A DNA stretch of 64,000 nucleotides. Source: Streptomyces cadmiisoli. GTDB lineage: Bacteria > Actinomycetota > Actinomycetes > Streptomycetales > Streptomycetaceae. The stretch spans positions 248,001 to 312,000 of the forward strand of contig NZ_CP030073.1 of assembly GCF_003261055.1 (NCBI RefSeq), given 5' to 3'. Positions 9,689 through 18,885 of this stretch are shown here, piece after piece; position 1 is the first letter of the stretch, and each line of letters opens with the position of its first letter. Under the pieces are notes generated by a model. The model was not told the origin of the DNA and searched no databases. It worked only from the letters and a program-made list of their open reading frames with translations. A program made the position numbers and the translations under genes.

Positions 9689-10804
9689 GTGCCCCAAAGT
9701 CACCCGCTCCTGACCACTGCGCTCGCCGCGCTCACCCTCGCCACCGGCACCGTGGTGACGCTCGCGCCCACGGCACACGCCGCTCCCGGCGCCCTCGGCG
9801 CCCAGCACCTCTCCTCCTCGCAAACCCCCGCCCCCGCCCCGGTCCAGTACGTACAGGACTTGCTCTACGCCGCCGGAGACTCCGGCTATCTACACCGCCG
9901 CGCGAACGCCGACGGTTCGGCAGGCCCGTACACCTGGCGCGGCTACGAAGGTGGCGAACGAACCCTCGGCAGCTACGGCGGCGCACTTCCGGGCGAGTAC
10001 GGCTACTACGGCACGGGCAGCGACACCGTCCTCACCTCGCAGCAGTACGCCGGCGGCCAGGCTCAGCTGCAGAACCTCGCGACCGGAGAGACGACCGCCG
10101 TCACCGTGCCAGAAGGACAGTACGTGGCCGCCGCCTTCGGTTCCACGCTGATCACTCAGGAGTACAACGAGGTATGGCAGGCGGCCCGTCTACACATCCT
10201 GCGGCTGTCGGACGCCGGGGCGATCGTCAGCGACATCCCGGTGGACCCGCCCTCGGACCAGTTCTTCGAGAAGCAGCAGACGGTGCTGGCGGGTGACGGC
10301 ACCTCGGCGCTGATCCGGCTGCGCCACGCGACCGACATCGGACTGCTCGACCTCGCCACCGGCTCGCTCACGACCATCAGCACCCATGCGACCGACGACG
10401 ACCCGCTCTACCTCCAGGCGGCACTCTCCCCGACTCATATCGCCGTCTACCACGAGGGCGCGAACCAGGCCCGCGTCGTACGACGGGACGACCCGACCGG
10501 CGCGCAGACCGCGGTGACGGTCTCACAATCCCCGACCGGCACAGCCTTCGTCGGCCTCGTCGGCAACTGGCTCCTCACGTCCTACCGCCCGCCGTACGGC
10601 ACCACACCCGGCCCCGGCGGCCCTCTGCTGGCCACTCCCCTGACGGGCGGCGACCCGCGCACGCTGCTGCCTGCCGCCGAGCCGCAGATCGGCCAGGTTC
10701 CGGGCGGCGGCGCGATCGCCGTCGGCCAGTCGGCCGCCGGCACGTGGAGCGTGCACCGCATCACGGTGGCCCCGAGCGGCAAACTCGCGCTCCAGGTCCT
10801 GTGA
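9689..10804 (+). CDS. Secreted beta-propeller-like protein, probably C-terminally truncated
   Basis: The GTG at 9689 has GGAGG five bases upstream and begins a signal peptide (TTALAALTLATGTVVTLAP, then AHA-AP). The mature part of about 340 residues contains recurring short strands and turns (DLLYAAGDSGYLHRR, IGLLDLATGSLTTI, NWLLTSYRP) that look like blades of a propeller-type extracellular protein. From memory, Streptomyces relatives of this type usually continue into FG-GAP/VCBS repeats; this one stops at residue 371 right after a strand (GKLALQVL), with no continuation in any frame. It may be a shortened but expressed protein or a decaying gene. Function unknown. Confidence 0.7.
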   Translation: MPQSHPLLTTALAALTLATGTVVTLAPTAHAAPGALGAQHLSSSQTPAPAPVQYVQDLLYAAGDSGYLHRRANADGSAGPYTWRGYEGGERTLGSYGGALPGEYGYYGTGSDTVLTSQQYAGGQAQLQNLATGETTAVTVPEGQYVAAAFGSTLITQEYNEVWQAARLHILRLSDAGAIVSDIPVDPPSDQFFEKQQTVLAGDGTSALIRLRHATDIGLLDLATGSLTTISTHATDDDPLYLQAALSPTHIAVYHEGANQARVVRRDDPTGAQTAVTVSQSPTGTAFVGLVGNWLLTSYRPPYGTTPGPGGPLLATPLTGGDPRTLLPAAEPQIGQVPGGGAIAVGQSAAGTWSVHRITVAPSGKLALQVL

Positions 10805-10931
10805 CCTGAGGCGGTGAGGAGCGCGCCCCCTTGGACTCCGTGGGGTATGCCCCCTCCACACCCTGGGGGCGCGTCCCGGCCCTCCGACTGCCTCCAGCAG
10901 GCCCTGGGACGGTCACTGCACCTGAGGGCTG

Positions 10932-11045
10932 TCAACCCACGTCCGCCGGAAAGCGCATGCCCCCGTCGAACACCGCACGGATCTCCTCGCGCGTCTCCTG
11001 GCTCCACGCGAAGGTCCGCCCCTGGTGAGCGATCAGGTCGACGCA
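10932..11045 (-). pseudogene. 3' remnant of an unrecognised gene
   Basis: A minus-strand frame of 37 codons, bounded upstream by an in-frame TAG and lacking any start codon with a ribosome site, reads VDLIAHQGRTFAWSQETREE and then IRAVFDGGMRFPADVG before a stop. The residue and codon choice is that of a real protein tail, unlike the surrounding sequence. The family is not recognised. It lies in a 418-bp gap that otherwise holds nothing I can support. Confidence 0.35.
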
Positions 11046-11222
11046 CTAGAAGCGATGGGACCAGCAACGGAACACCACGCCAACACCACACGAAGCAGTA
11101 CATCGACCAGCCACGGAGTCCGGGGTGGTACTCATGTGCGGACAACCGTCTCCCGGTTGAGTGGGAGTTGAAGTACTTCGGCTCGGAGCGCGACAGCGGC
11201 GCTTGCGGGCTGCTGTCCCACC

Positions 11223-11654
11223 TCAGGCCGCCGTTCCGTGCGCCCGGCCGTGCAGCGTCAGATAGAAGGTCTGCAGGGACTCCTCCGGACCGCCCAGCTC
11301 GAACCGGTTGTGCACCTTCCCCACGGGGTTCCAGATCCGGCCGTCCGGCATCCGCACACCGACTGGCTGACCGAAGTACGTCCGCTGGTCGGCGTCGAAA
11401 TCCACCCACACCGCGCCCGCGCGGCGCACGAGCACCTCACCGACGTACGCGCCGAGCCCGAAGAGCGTCGCACGCGCGCCCTCCTGGTCGGCCCCGCCCT
11501 TGCGCAACCCGTCGACCAGGAAGTCGACGACGCGCAGACTGGCCACGGAGTAGTCCAGCGGCAGCCGGTTGCGTGCCGTGATGCGCGCCACGAAGCCCGT
11601 CGCACACGCCCTCATCTCACCCGCGCCAGGAACACGCTCGCTCCCTGTGCTCAT
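11223..11654 (-). CDS. Small conserved-looking cytosolic protein, unknown function
   Basis: The product is 143 residues with no signal peptide or membrane segment. The central part (LRVVDFLVDGLRKGG, LFGLGAYVGEVLVRRAGAVW) and the C-terminal part (RMPDGRIWNPVGKVHNRFEL) look like a compact alpha/beta protein. GGGGTGG lies just before the ATG. It sits among toxin/immunity-type genes (SUKH protein downstream on the same strand, RHS gene nearby), so an immunity role is possible, but no residue shows that. Family not recognised with confidence. Confidence 0.7.
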   Translation of the reverse strand: MSTGSERVPGAGEMRACATGFVARITARNRLPLDYSVASLRVVDFLVDGLRKGGADQEGARATLFGLGAYVGEVLVRRAGAVWVDFDADQRTYFGQPVGVRMPDGRIWNPVGKVHNRFELGGPEESLQTFYLTLHGRAHGTAA

Positions 11655-12200
11655 GCAACCACCCCTTCACTCGCCCAGCGAGGACCAGATCGCCCTCCCG
11701 CTGACCAAGCGGATTCCAGCTCACGAACATCACAGGTCACGGACGTGTCGATCACCACACATCAAATGCACAGCGGACGTACAACCTTTTCGCGCTCCGC
11801 GTGAGCCTCATCAGGGACGAGTGACGAACCGAGCCTCGGACAGGGAAGGGCCCAGGAGCACGACCCCTTCCTCCGCGTCGAGCACGTACTCGGATGGGTA
11901 CGGCTCCCCGCGCTCGGCTTCGTGCTGTCGACCGCCCCAAGGGTCCGGCAGTACCTTCGCCCGCCGGTGAGAACGCACCCCTACGGCTGCCGGGATCGAA
12001 CATGCCCTCCACCCCCACCGGCAGCCCCTACTCGCCCACCACCCGCAGGGCTGGCCGTACACCAGCCGCCCGCCTCCGACGCGTCCGCCGCCGGCCCGAG
12101 CCGGCCCGCCCGATTCCACGCCCACACGGCCACCCAGCGATACTCCGACCTCGCTGGCGTTCCCACCTGCTGGGAGCGGTGACCCCACCCGGAGCGCAGC
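11655..12200. other. Degenerate stretch with a short coding-like tail
   Basis: No intact gene is visible. On the minus strand, about 11811-11905 reads PYPSEYVLDAEEGVVLLGPS and then LSEARFVTRP before a stop. This looks like the end of a real protein, but upstream the frame dissolves into Gly/Arg-rich sequence. I take it as another gene remnant; the family is not recognised. Confidence 0.35.
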
Positions 12201-12209
12201 TCATCTCAC

Positions 12210-12537
12210 GCCGCCTGTGCCCATGGTCCTCTTGTGCGGGATGGAGACCGGCGCCCCAACGTCGCGTTCTCTCACGCCAGTTGACGAAGGACGGCTCTTC
12301 CGGGAGAACGACGCTGATCGTCTCCTCCTGAAACGCGGCATCGGTGAGCAGTCGGCGCAGGAAGTCCGCCTCCCGAAGGGATGGACCTGGAAGGCCGGTT
12401 CCGTGTGCCTCCCGCAGATGAGCACCGGCCATCGGTCGGGGTCGTCGTCCGTGGTCAGCCAGCAGTAGATGTCCGCGCCGGTGGTCACGCCCCAGGCCAG
12501 ACACGTCACCCCGGCTCGCCCGCTCCGGGCCAGGTGA
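12210..12537 (-). pseudogene. Frameshifted SUKH (SMI1/KNR4) gene remnant
   Basis: Directly behind the intact SUKH gene, the minus strand encodes LAWGVTTGADIYCWLTTDDD and PDRWPVL. This closely matches the equivalent stretch of the intact neighbour (DGDQICWLTEGDDPDGWPLI). At about 12375 the frame breaks: the continuation ADFLRRLLTDAAFQEE is found one frame over (one base short in GGGAGGCGG). No start codon with a ribosome site is present at its 5' side. It is a truncated, frameshifted copy of a SUKH immunity-type gene, most likely from a tandem array. Confidence 0.65.
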
Positions 12538-13719
12538 TCAGCCGTAGCTCTCCAGCTTGATGAACTCCAGCGGATCGTCGTCCGCGTCGAACCCGGGAAA
12601 GCCCTCCCACCGGAAACGCCCCCGAAGCCAGGCCAGCAACGTGTCCGTGAGACCCATCGGCAGCGGCCCGCCCTGCTCCGCGTGCCGGGGTACCACGATC
12701 AGCGGCCAGCCGTCGGGATCGTCGCCCTCCGTCAGCCAGCAGATCTGGTCACCGTCGATGGTCGACGCGAACGGCAGGAAGCCGCCCTTCTCCGGCCAGA
12801 CCGGCAGGGGATGGTACTGGGGGTGATTCGCGCGCAGTCTGCGGTAGCCGTCGCGGTACCACTGCTCGGCCACCAGCCCGGAGCGACCGGTGTCCAAGGG
12901 CGCGGGCAGGCTCAGCCAGCCCAGCCAGCCGCTGCCGCCATAGGTCTCCGTCAGCGTGACGTACTCGGCGGGCAGCCGCGTGCCCAACTGCCCGTACACC
13001 CAGTCCCAGTCGGCTTCACCGAGGTACGGCTCGGCCGGTGGCGGCAGCAGGACCCGCAGCGCCTGAAGCCCGGTGCCCTCGGTGAGCGCTGCCCGGCGCC
13101 GAGCCTGCGCGGCGGCCTCCGCGTCCCGGCTCGGCGGCGTCCAGGGCTGCGCTTCCTCAAGGAACGCCGTGCGGCGCGCCGTGGCGGGCAGCGGCCCGAG
13201 CGTCCCGGCGCCGGGCAGCGACAGCCCGTCCCGCAGGACCGCGGCGAGGGTCTCCGACAGGGGCGTCCCGTAGTTGAGCCAAGGATTCACACCCTGGTAC
13301 ACCGCGTCCCTGTGGAAGATGACGACCGGCCAGGCGTCGGGATCGTCGGACGCCGACGTGTCCCAGAGCAGACAACTGGCCGCCCGGGTCTCCCCCAGGG
13401 CGAGCAGCCCGCCCGCCTCCGGCCAGAACACGGGTGGCTCGTACGGCGGAGCGCCTCGGGAGCCGATGCGGCAGTTGCGGTGGGTCGACGTCAGCCAGGA
13501 GCCGTAGTCGAAAAGACCGTCGCGCACACACGGACTGTGCAGCCAGACGAAGTCACCGATGTCGAGTGGGCCGTACGACGCCAGCGTCTTGTAGTCGGTC
13601 GGCAGCGTCGTCCCGAGCCAGGTCTCGACGGCGCCCCAGTCGACCGGCGACGACCGGTCGGAGGGCAGCAGCGCCACGAGCGCGGAGAGAGTGTCCGACG
13701 AGCGTGAGAGCTCCGACAC
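12538..13719 (-). CDS. Two-domain SUKH (SMI1/KNR4) family protein
   Basis: The 393-residue protein contains two copies of the SUKH fold. The first is about residues 25-170 (VETWLGTTLPTDYKTLASYG, WPEAGGLLALGETRAASCLL, DDPDAWPVVIF). The second is about 230-390 (VYGQLGTRLPAEYVTLTETY, WPEKGGFLPFASTIDGDQIC, DDPDGWPLIVV). SUKH proteins commonly act as immunity proteins against polymorphic toxins by binding the toxin domain, including RHS toxins, and are often found in tandem. The RHS gene nearby and the broken SUKH copy behind it fit that role, which remains inference. Start is GTG at 13719 with only a weak ribosome site. Confidence 0.88.
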   Translation of the reverse strand: MSELSRSSDTLSALVALLPSDRSSPVDWGAVETWLGTTLPTDYKTLASYGPLDIGDFVWLHSPCVRDGLFDYGSWLTSTHRNCRIGSRGAPPYEPPVFWPEAGGLLALGETRAASCLLWDTSASDDPDAWPVVIFHRDAVYQGVNPWLNYGTPLSETLAAVLRDGLSLPGAGTLGPLPATARRTAFLEEAQPWTPPSRDAEAAAQARRRAALTEGTGLQALRVLLPPPAEPYLGEADWDWVYGQLGTRLPAEYVTLTETYGGSGWLGWLSLPAPLDTGRSGLVAEQWYRDGYRRLRANHPQYHPLPVWPEKGGFLPFASTIDGDQICWLTEGDDPDGWPLIVVPRHAEQGGPLPMGLTDTLLAWLRGRFRWEGFPGFDADDDPLEFIKLESYG

Positions 13720-13929
13720 GCGTCAGCCGATCACAAGGGAAGCGGCAGACTGCTCCTGGCCGCTGCGGGCCGACACGAGAGCCGTCGCCGCGATGACGGC
13801 CGGCACGGATGAATACCTACGGGAAGAACGCAGCACGAAGTGATTCCTCGGTTCGTCGGAACAGCACGGCGCAGCACCACCACGCCTCAAGGCGACCCGG
13901 TTTATACAGGGCCCGCGACGACCGTTGCC

Positions 13930-14403
13930 AGGCGACGGACATTACGGACCCGGCGGACGGCACCGCCGCGCGGCACGTCGGGCATCTCCGGACGTACGGC
14001 AGGTCCCGCAGGCAGAACATCGACGCCTTCCTGGACGTCAAGAACATCCCGGCCGGTCAGCAGGTCATCGTCACCTGCGGCCTCAACGTCGACTCGCAAA
14101 CGCCCGAGTACGCCTCGCTGCCGGCCGACGGCGGCCCGGTCGCAGCCGACAGCCGCAAACGGCCACCAATACTCCATCGCCCTCGACCACCACGCGAGCT
14201 CTCCGCGCGAGGACCTCGACCACGTCCTGCACCGCGCGAGCCACACCCGCCCGGCGTCCTGGAACAACAATGTGGTCAAGGAGCAGACCGCCCTGTGGAC
14301 CATCGCCGGCGGGGGCCAGAACTACACGTACACGAACCGCTCCGACCGCTACCCGGTGGCTGGGAGCGGCGACCGACGATGCCCCGGGCGGGACCGGGAG
14401 TGA
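13930..14403 (+). pseudogene. Frameshifted gene of unknown family
   Basis: Two consecutive coding-like segments lie in different plus-strand frames. About 13930-14155 reads RQNIDAFLDVKNIPAGQQVI, VTCGLNVDSQTPEYASLPAD. About 14158-14376 continues as NGHQYSIALDHHASSPREDL ... ASWNNNVVKEQTALWTIAGG. The junction near 14155 needs a single-base correction. No clear start codon or signal peptide is found upstream. The segment ends convergently against the lipoprotein gene. Family not recognised. Confidence 0.5.
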
Positions 14404-14421
14404 CGTCGTCCGCGAGGAGCG

Positions 14422-15360
14422 TCACTTCGCGTCCGACGGCAAGGTCACGCTCCCGCTGAACACTCCGCGGTTGTCGGCCCGAACCTCCTGGCTCACCGTG
14501 ATGTCTCCGCCCTGGAAGGGGACGAGGAGCGTCAACGTATAACGGTGCGATGTGAGCCGGTACCCCTGCGCCGCGTCCAGGTCCCACGTCTCGGTGAAGC
14601 TCTTGAGCGTGATCTGACCGTCGGTCGCCGTCACCCCGACCTCGCGCAGCTGAGTCAGCGTGGGCTCCACTTCCCGCACCGCCCGTTTCAGAGCGGGGCG
14701 CTCCCGAGCGGCCGACAACGTCCCGCCGTCATGGGTGACTTGAAGCCGCACGCCCTCGCCGGTCGCCCCCGTGCGCCGCACAATCGCGCTCTTGGCGTAC
14801 GCCACGAACGCGTCCAGCTCGGACACGGGATCCTCGACGCTGTTGGCCACTCCGGGATCTGCGAGGGGCCCCTTGATCCACGCCTCGGCGCCCTTCTTGA
14901 CGTAGCCCGTGCCGTCGACGACGTACACCACCTCGGACTTGCGCTCCCCCTTGCTGGTGGTGATCGTGCCGGTCTGCTGGAGCGCCTCGGGGGCGGTGGT
15001 GCGGTGCACGGTCGCGGCGTACGTGGCGGACGAGGGCGCCTGTCCCTGCACGGCGGCGGACTCGCTGCCGCGCAGATCGAACATCCATCCCTCCTCGGCG
15101 CCCATGGCCTGCCGGGCTCGGGAGACGAACTGTGCGGCGGTCCTCGGCTTCGGCGCGAGCTTGGTTCCGGCCCCGGCTTGCGACGTGCCCCTCGGATCGG
15201 GTTGGGCCTGCGTCGTCTTCGAGGAATCGTGGCGCCCCGCCGGCTTCCGATTGCCATCCTGCGGAGAACATCCGGACACTGCCACCACGACCGCGGCCAA
15301 CACAACCACGACAGCGCGACGATCACTCGAACACAGACGTATTCCGGTACCGGACAGCAC
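14422..15360 (-). CDS. Secreted lipoprotein of about 310 residues
   Basis: The N-terminus is a lipoprotein signal: basic residues (SSDRRA), a hydrophobic run (VVVVLAAVVVAV) and the lipobox VSGC. A Lys/Gln/Pro-rich linker follows, then a globular domain of about 240 residues (AAQFVSRARQAMGAEEGWMF, SEVVYVVDGTGYVKKGAEAW, YRLTSHRYTLTLLVPFQGGD). The domain resembles the beta-rich LppX/LprG-like or LolA-like extracytoplasmic lipoproteins of actinomycetes, by pattern only. The GTG at 15360 has GAAGGGG six bases upstream; an ATG at 15378 is in frame but lacks a site. Probably membrane-anchored on the outer face; ligand unknown. Confidence 0.78.
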   Translation of the reverse strand: MLSGTGIRLCSSDRRAVVVVLAAVVVAVSGCSPQDGNRKPAGRHDSSKTTQAQPDPRGTSQAGAGTKLAPKPRTAAQFVSRARQAMGAEEGWMFDLRGSESAAVQGQAPSSATYAATVHRTTAPEALQQTGTITTSKGERKSEVVYVVDGTGYVKKGAEAWIKGPLADPGVANSVEDPVSELDAFVAYAKSAIVRRTGATGEGVRLQVTHDGGTLSAARERPALKRAVREVEPTLTQLREVGVTATDGQITLKSFTETWDLDAAQGYRLTSHRYTLTLLVPFQGGDITVSQEVRADNRGVFSGSVTLPSDAK

Positions 15361-15464
15361 GCATTGCCCCTTCGACATGGACAGGCAGTTTGATGGCGGC
15401 CCGGTTATACAGCAGCAGCCGACGCGATGGCGACCGCCCGGAAGAAGTGGGTCAAACGGGCCCT

Positions 15465-15820
15465 TCGATCCAACGGTCAGCCGCCCCGAACAGCGCGATC
15501 GAGCCGAACTTGCGGGCCTGCGGCACGAGCCCGTCGATGTCCAGAGCGAAGGCACACCGGGCCGTCCGGGGGTGGGGTTCGGCCAGGGCGATGTTCTCCT
15601 TCGCCCGGCCCGCACGGACCACGTACTGCAGATCCTCACCGCCCAGCGCGTTCTTGTACGAGATGGTGGAACCTTCGCCATCCCGATGTCCGAGAGGGCC
15701 TGGAAGTCGTGGAAGGTGTTACCCCGCGGCTGAGGCTGCGTGGGCGCGGAGGCGACGGCGGCGAGGGAGTGGGCGCGACGACAGTTCCGCCTCGACCCGG
15801 CCGTCCGACAGCTGCCAAGG
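15465..15820 (-). pseudogene. Remnant of an RHS N-terminal domain
   Basis: The minus strand encodes QLSDGRVEAELSS and, in another frame, TISYKNALGGEDLQYVVRAG then RAKENIALAEPHP and FALDIDGLVPQARKFGSIAL. These match segments of the intact RHS gene in the same order: KLSDGRVQAEVSA, TVTYRDAVPGADLSYEVGPG, RVKENITLAERPDG, FTLDTDGLTPKAAKDGSIAF. Frames shift at least once and no RHS repeats follow. It is a broken second copy of an RHS-type gene start, oriented like the intact one. Confidence 0.65.
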
Positions 15821-16002
15821 ACTACTCCCACCACGCCGTTGCGAGGCTGCTGAACGAGGCCAGGCTCACCGCCGCCCAGACATGGGCCACACACCAAGAG
15901 AAAGGGCGCCAGACTAACGCACACACCCCCTGCGAAGAATCGACCGATGGCAACTGCATGCGGACCACACGGAACCACCCGTCCCAACGACCGTCACAGG
16001 CC

Positions 16003-18552
16003 TCAAGACCCATTCCTGAGCCGGATCCGCAGCCGTGCGCCGTCCTCGCCGCCCGGCCAGGTGACCAGTCGGCAGCCATTCTCCTCCTCTGTCACCTCGG
16101 CGCCGCTGCCGTCGTCGACGAGGACCTCCCGGCCGGTCTCGAGCAGCGCACTGCCGGGGCCGTTGTCACGGCGCAGCAGGAGGGTGGAACCGTCGCCCGC
16201 GCCGTCCAGTTCGGCGGTGGCCCACCGCAGCACGCCGCCGTCCAGGCGGATGCCTACCGGCAGCATCCGCCCACTGCGCACCGGCAGTTCCAGCGCGGCA
16301 CCGTCGGCCAGCGGCATGCCGTTCACGTCCAGGGTGAACTTCTGTGGGACCTGGGCGACGTTGACCAGGTGGAGGAGACGCTGGCCGGTCGCGTCCGCCG
16401 TGCTGGTGACGACGAGGCCGGGCGCCTCGCCGTGGGCGACCAGGCGCCGGTGCACTCCGAGCCGGGCGACCAGGGCGCGCCAGAAGTCGAGGTGGCAGGG
16501 GTAGTCGCAGGCCATGACGATCGCGAGGCCGCCGCCCTCCGTCCGTACCTCGAAGGCGACCGGGGAGCCATCGGCGACGTCGAGGGCGAGCGGCTGCGCG
16601 TCGGTCTCCCCTGTGGCGCGCAGGCGTTGCAGGACGCCGACCCGGACCTCGGGCTGCGGGCCGGCCCAGTCGGTGGCCCGCACGGACGGGAAGTGGTGGA
16701 CCGTGCCGTCGACGGTCTCGGTGACGGCGACGCCGAGGGTGTCGGCGAGCACCGTGCACGGTGTCCCGTCGTCGTCCAGGACGGGCAGCACGCCGTGCAG
16801 CAGCAGGCGTCCGCCGCCCTGGACGAACGCGGCGAGGCGTTCCTGCACCGCCCGGCCGAGGACGGGCGGCGTGGCCAGGGCCACGGCCGGTCCGGCCGGG
16901 TCGAGTGCGCTGTCGGCCGAGGTGGGGGCGGCCGAGAGGTCGACCGCCCCGAAGGAGTGACCGCCGAGCAGCAGGGCGCGGGCCAGGATGTCGCGGGGGC
17001 CCATGCCCCGGTACCGCTCGACCTCGTGGACGAGCTCGCGCCGCCGGGCGGCTTCCGGGTGGGTGTACTCGGTGAGGTAGTGGTCCTGGACGTAGCCGAG
17101 AACGATGTCGTCGTGCTCCTCGTCCATGTCGGCCAGCAGGTGTTCGGCACCGTGGACGGCCCGGACCACGCTCCGGAGGGCCGGATAGGTGGGGCTGAGG
17201 CGGCCCTCGGGGTCTACGGGGGCGGCGAATCCGTGGCGCTCCCCGGTGAAGGCGATCCGGTCGTTGCCGTCTCCGACGGGCTCGTCGAGGGGCGGGTTGT
17301 GGCCTCCGGCGAAGAGGTAGTAGCTGATCAGCCGGTTGCCCTGGGCGACGCACAGCCGGGTCTTCAGATCGGTGGCCTCCGGGCTCGCCTCACGGCTGAG
17401 GTCCTCGACGTAGTTGCCGGTGCCGGACTCGAACTCCAGGGAGGTCAGGGGCTGGTCTGCGTCATGGACGGCGGCCATGAACGCGTTCATGACGTAGAGG
17501 TCCGGGACGTTCTCGACGGTCAGTTCGCCGAGGTAGTGGTCGGAGCCCGAAGTGGTCTGCGGCATGCCCGCGTACGCCTTGGAAAGCTGGCTGATACCGA
17601 TCGGGAACGTCCGGCCGCGTCCCTCGGACGTTCCGTGCAGGTTGACGAGGAACGGCACACCGTGGATGCCGTGCTGCACGGCCATCTCGCGCAGTCGCAG
17701 CAAGTACCGGGCGTAGCGGTCGCGGTGGTGGGCTCCGAGGTCGTGATGGAGTGCGAGCTGCTGCGCCTCGCTGCCGCCCCGGGTTCCTCCCGCGCGCCAC
17801 TGGGCGACCCAGGCTTCGGGTTCGCGCGGGTCGGCGCCGTAGCGCTGTCGCGCGTCGTCGGCTCCCCAGTGCTCGATCGCCCAGGACGCCAGGTCATGGA
17901 GGGTGCGGTCGGTCAGCTCAGGGGTGTTGGTGACCCAGGAGAGCATGCCGACCTCGTTGTCGAGCTGCACCGCTGCGACCGGTCCGCCGCGGGTGACCAG
18001 TCGGTCGGCAAGGACGGGCATGATCTCGGCGAACCAGCGCTCGGCCTGGGCGAGGTAGCCGGGTTCGAGATAGTCGAGGGTCTGTGTCGGGCCGCGCTCG
18101 CCGTCCCAGCCGAGGGGTATGGCGGCAGGGTGTTCGCGGTAGATGCGGAACGGTATGCCCTCGTTCTTGAGCTCGGCCATGATGAACGGGCCGGGGCGGG
18201 CGATGACCAGGAGGTCGCGTTCGGCGGCGAGCTCGAGGAAGCCGACGAGGTCGCGGTATTCGCTGGTGGCGCCCGTCAGGTCGACCGTGCCGGAGGCGGT
18301 CTCGTGGACGAGCCACGGCATGTAGCTGGCGACTGCGGTGCATCCCGCGGCGACCAGCTTGTCGAGACGGTCGGCCCAATCGCGGCGGTGGAGGCGGAAG
18401 TAGTGCACCTCGCCGGCCATCAGGATCCGCGGAACTCCGTCGACGAGGAGTCGGCGCCGCTCCAGCCGCACTCCTTCCACGGATTGATCAAGTGTCTCGG
18501 GGTGGCCGGAAGTCGTCGCTGACGTGGGGTTGTCTGCAGGAGATGTCTTCAC
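16003..18552 (-). CDS. Beta-galactosidase, GH35-like
   Basis: The 849-residue protein begins its catalytic TIM barrel with RLLVDGVPRILMAGEVHYFR and the typical RDWADRLDKLVAAGC segment. The acid/base Glu is probably in VAAVQLDNEVGM (about residue 199) and the nucleophile in the segment around LTSLEFESGTGNY (about 375). The C-terminal half is beta-rich and resembles accessory jelly-roll domains. No signal peptide is seen, so it likely hydrolyses imported galactosides in the cytosol. It is the last gene of the minus-strand sugar region, separated from the formylglycine-generating enzyme gene by 333 bp. Start is GTG at 18552. Alternative: a related large beta-glycosidase of the same clan. Confidence 0.82.
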   Translation of the reverse strand: MKTSPADNPTSATTSGHPETLDQSVEGVRLERRRLLVDGVPRILMAGEVHYFRLHRRDWADRLDKLVAAGCTAVASYMPWLVHETASGTVDLTGATSEYRDLVGFLELAAERDLLVIARPGPFIMAELKNEGIPFRIYREHPAAIPLGWDGERGPTQTLDYLEPGYLAQAERWFAEIMPVLADRLVTRGGPVAAVQLDNEVGMLSWVTNTPELTDRTLHDLASWAIEHWGADDARQRYGADPREPEAWVAQWRAGGTRGGSEAQQLALHHDLGAHHRDRYARYLLRLREMAVQHGIHGVPFLVNLHGTSEGRGRTFPIGISQLSKAYAGMPQTTSGSDHYLGELTVENVPDLYVMNAFMAAVHDADQPLTSLEFESGTGNYVEDLSREASPEATDLKTRLCVAQGNRLISYYLFAGGHNPPLDEPVGDGNDRIAFTGERHGFAAPVDPEGRLSPTYPALRSVVRAVHGAEHLLADMDEEHDDIVLGYVQDHYLTEYTHPEAARRRELVHEVERYRGMGPRDILARALLLGGHSFGAVDLSAAPTSADSALDPAGPAVALATPPVLGRAVQERLAAFVQGGGRLLLHGVLPVLDDDGTPCTVLADTLGVAVTETVDGTVHHFPSVRATDWAGPQPEVRVGVLQRLRATGETDAQPLALDVADGSPVAFEVRTEGGGLAIVMACDYPCHLDFWRALVARLGVHRRLVAHGEAPGLVVTSTADATGQRLLHLVNVAQVPQKFTLDVNGMPLADGAALELPVRSGRMLPVGIRLDGGVLRWATAELDGAGDGSTLLLRRDNGPGSALLETGREVLVDDGSGAEVTEEENGCRLVTWPGGEDGARLRIRLRNGS

Positions 18553-18885
18553 GGAGGAGTCCTCGGGTGATCGTCAGGGGCATCGGACGGGCGGTGGTTC
18601 GCATGGCCGGCCGCACTCGACGACGCGGTCGCGCCGCGGCCACGCCGAGGGGAGGGTGCCGACGATTGCACCGCCCGGGCCGATGTCAGCGGGCGTGAAT
18701 CCTGGTGAATCCCGTGGCGGGCCTACCCGCGCGCCGGGACGGCGGGCAGGTCGAAGCCGAGGTCGGCGACGTCGTGCTGCCGGCGTTCCAGGACCCTGCC
18801 AGGGCCGCCGGCTCCGGGTCGATGCGACGAGCCCATGAGCGACAACACAGCTGCAACCTCGTCCCGCTGGTGCCGGCCGCTCCAC
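18553..18885. other. Intergenic gap with a coding-like tail
   Basis: No intact gene is visible. On the minus strand, about 18725-18790 reads VLERRQHDVADLGFDLPAVP then ARG and a stop, with coding-like codon use but no open upstream frame of known type. It could be the end of a lost gene in the sugar locus. No LacI-type palindrome like those near the importer is present before the beta-galactosidase. Confidence 0.35.

Noticed and set aside
15427..18522. A 1,031-codon plus-strand open frame
   Set aside because: Antisense of the GH35 beta-galactosidase; no recognisable domain or ribosome site.
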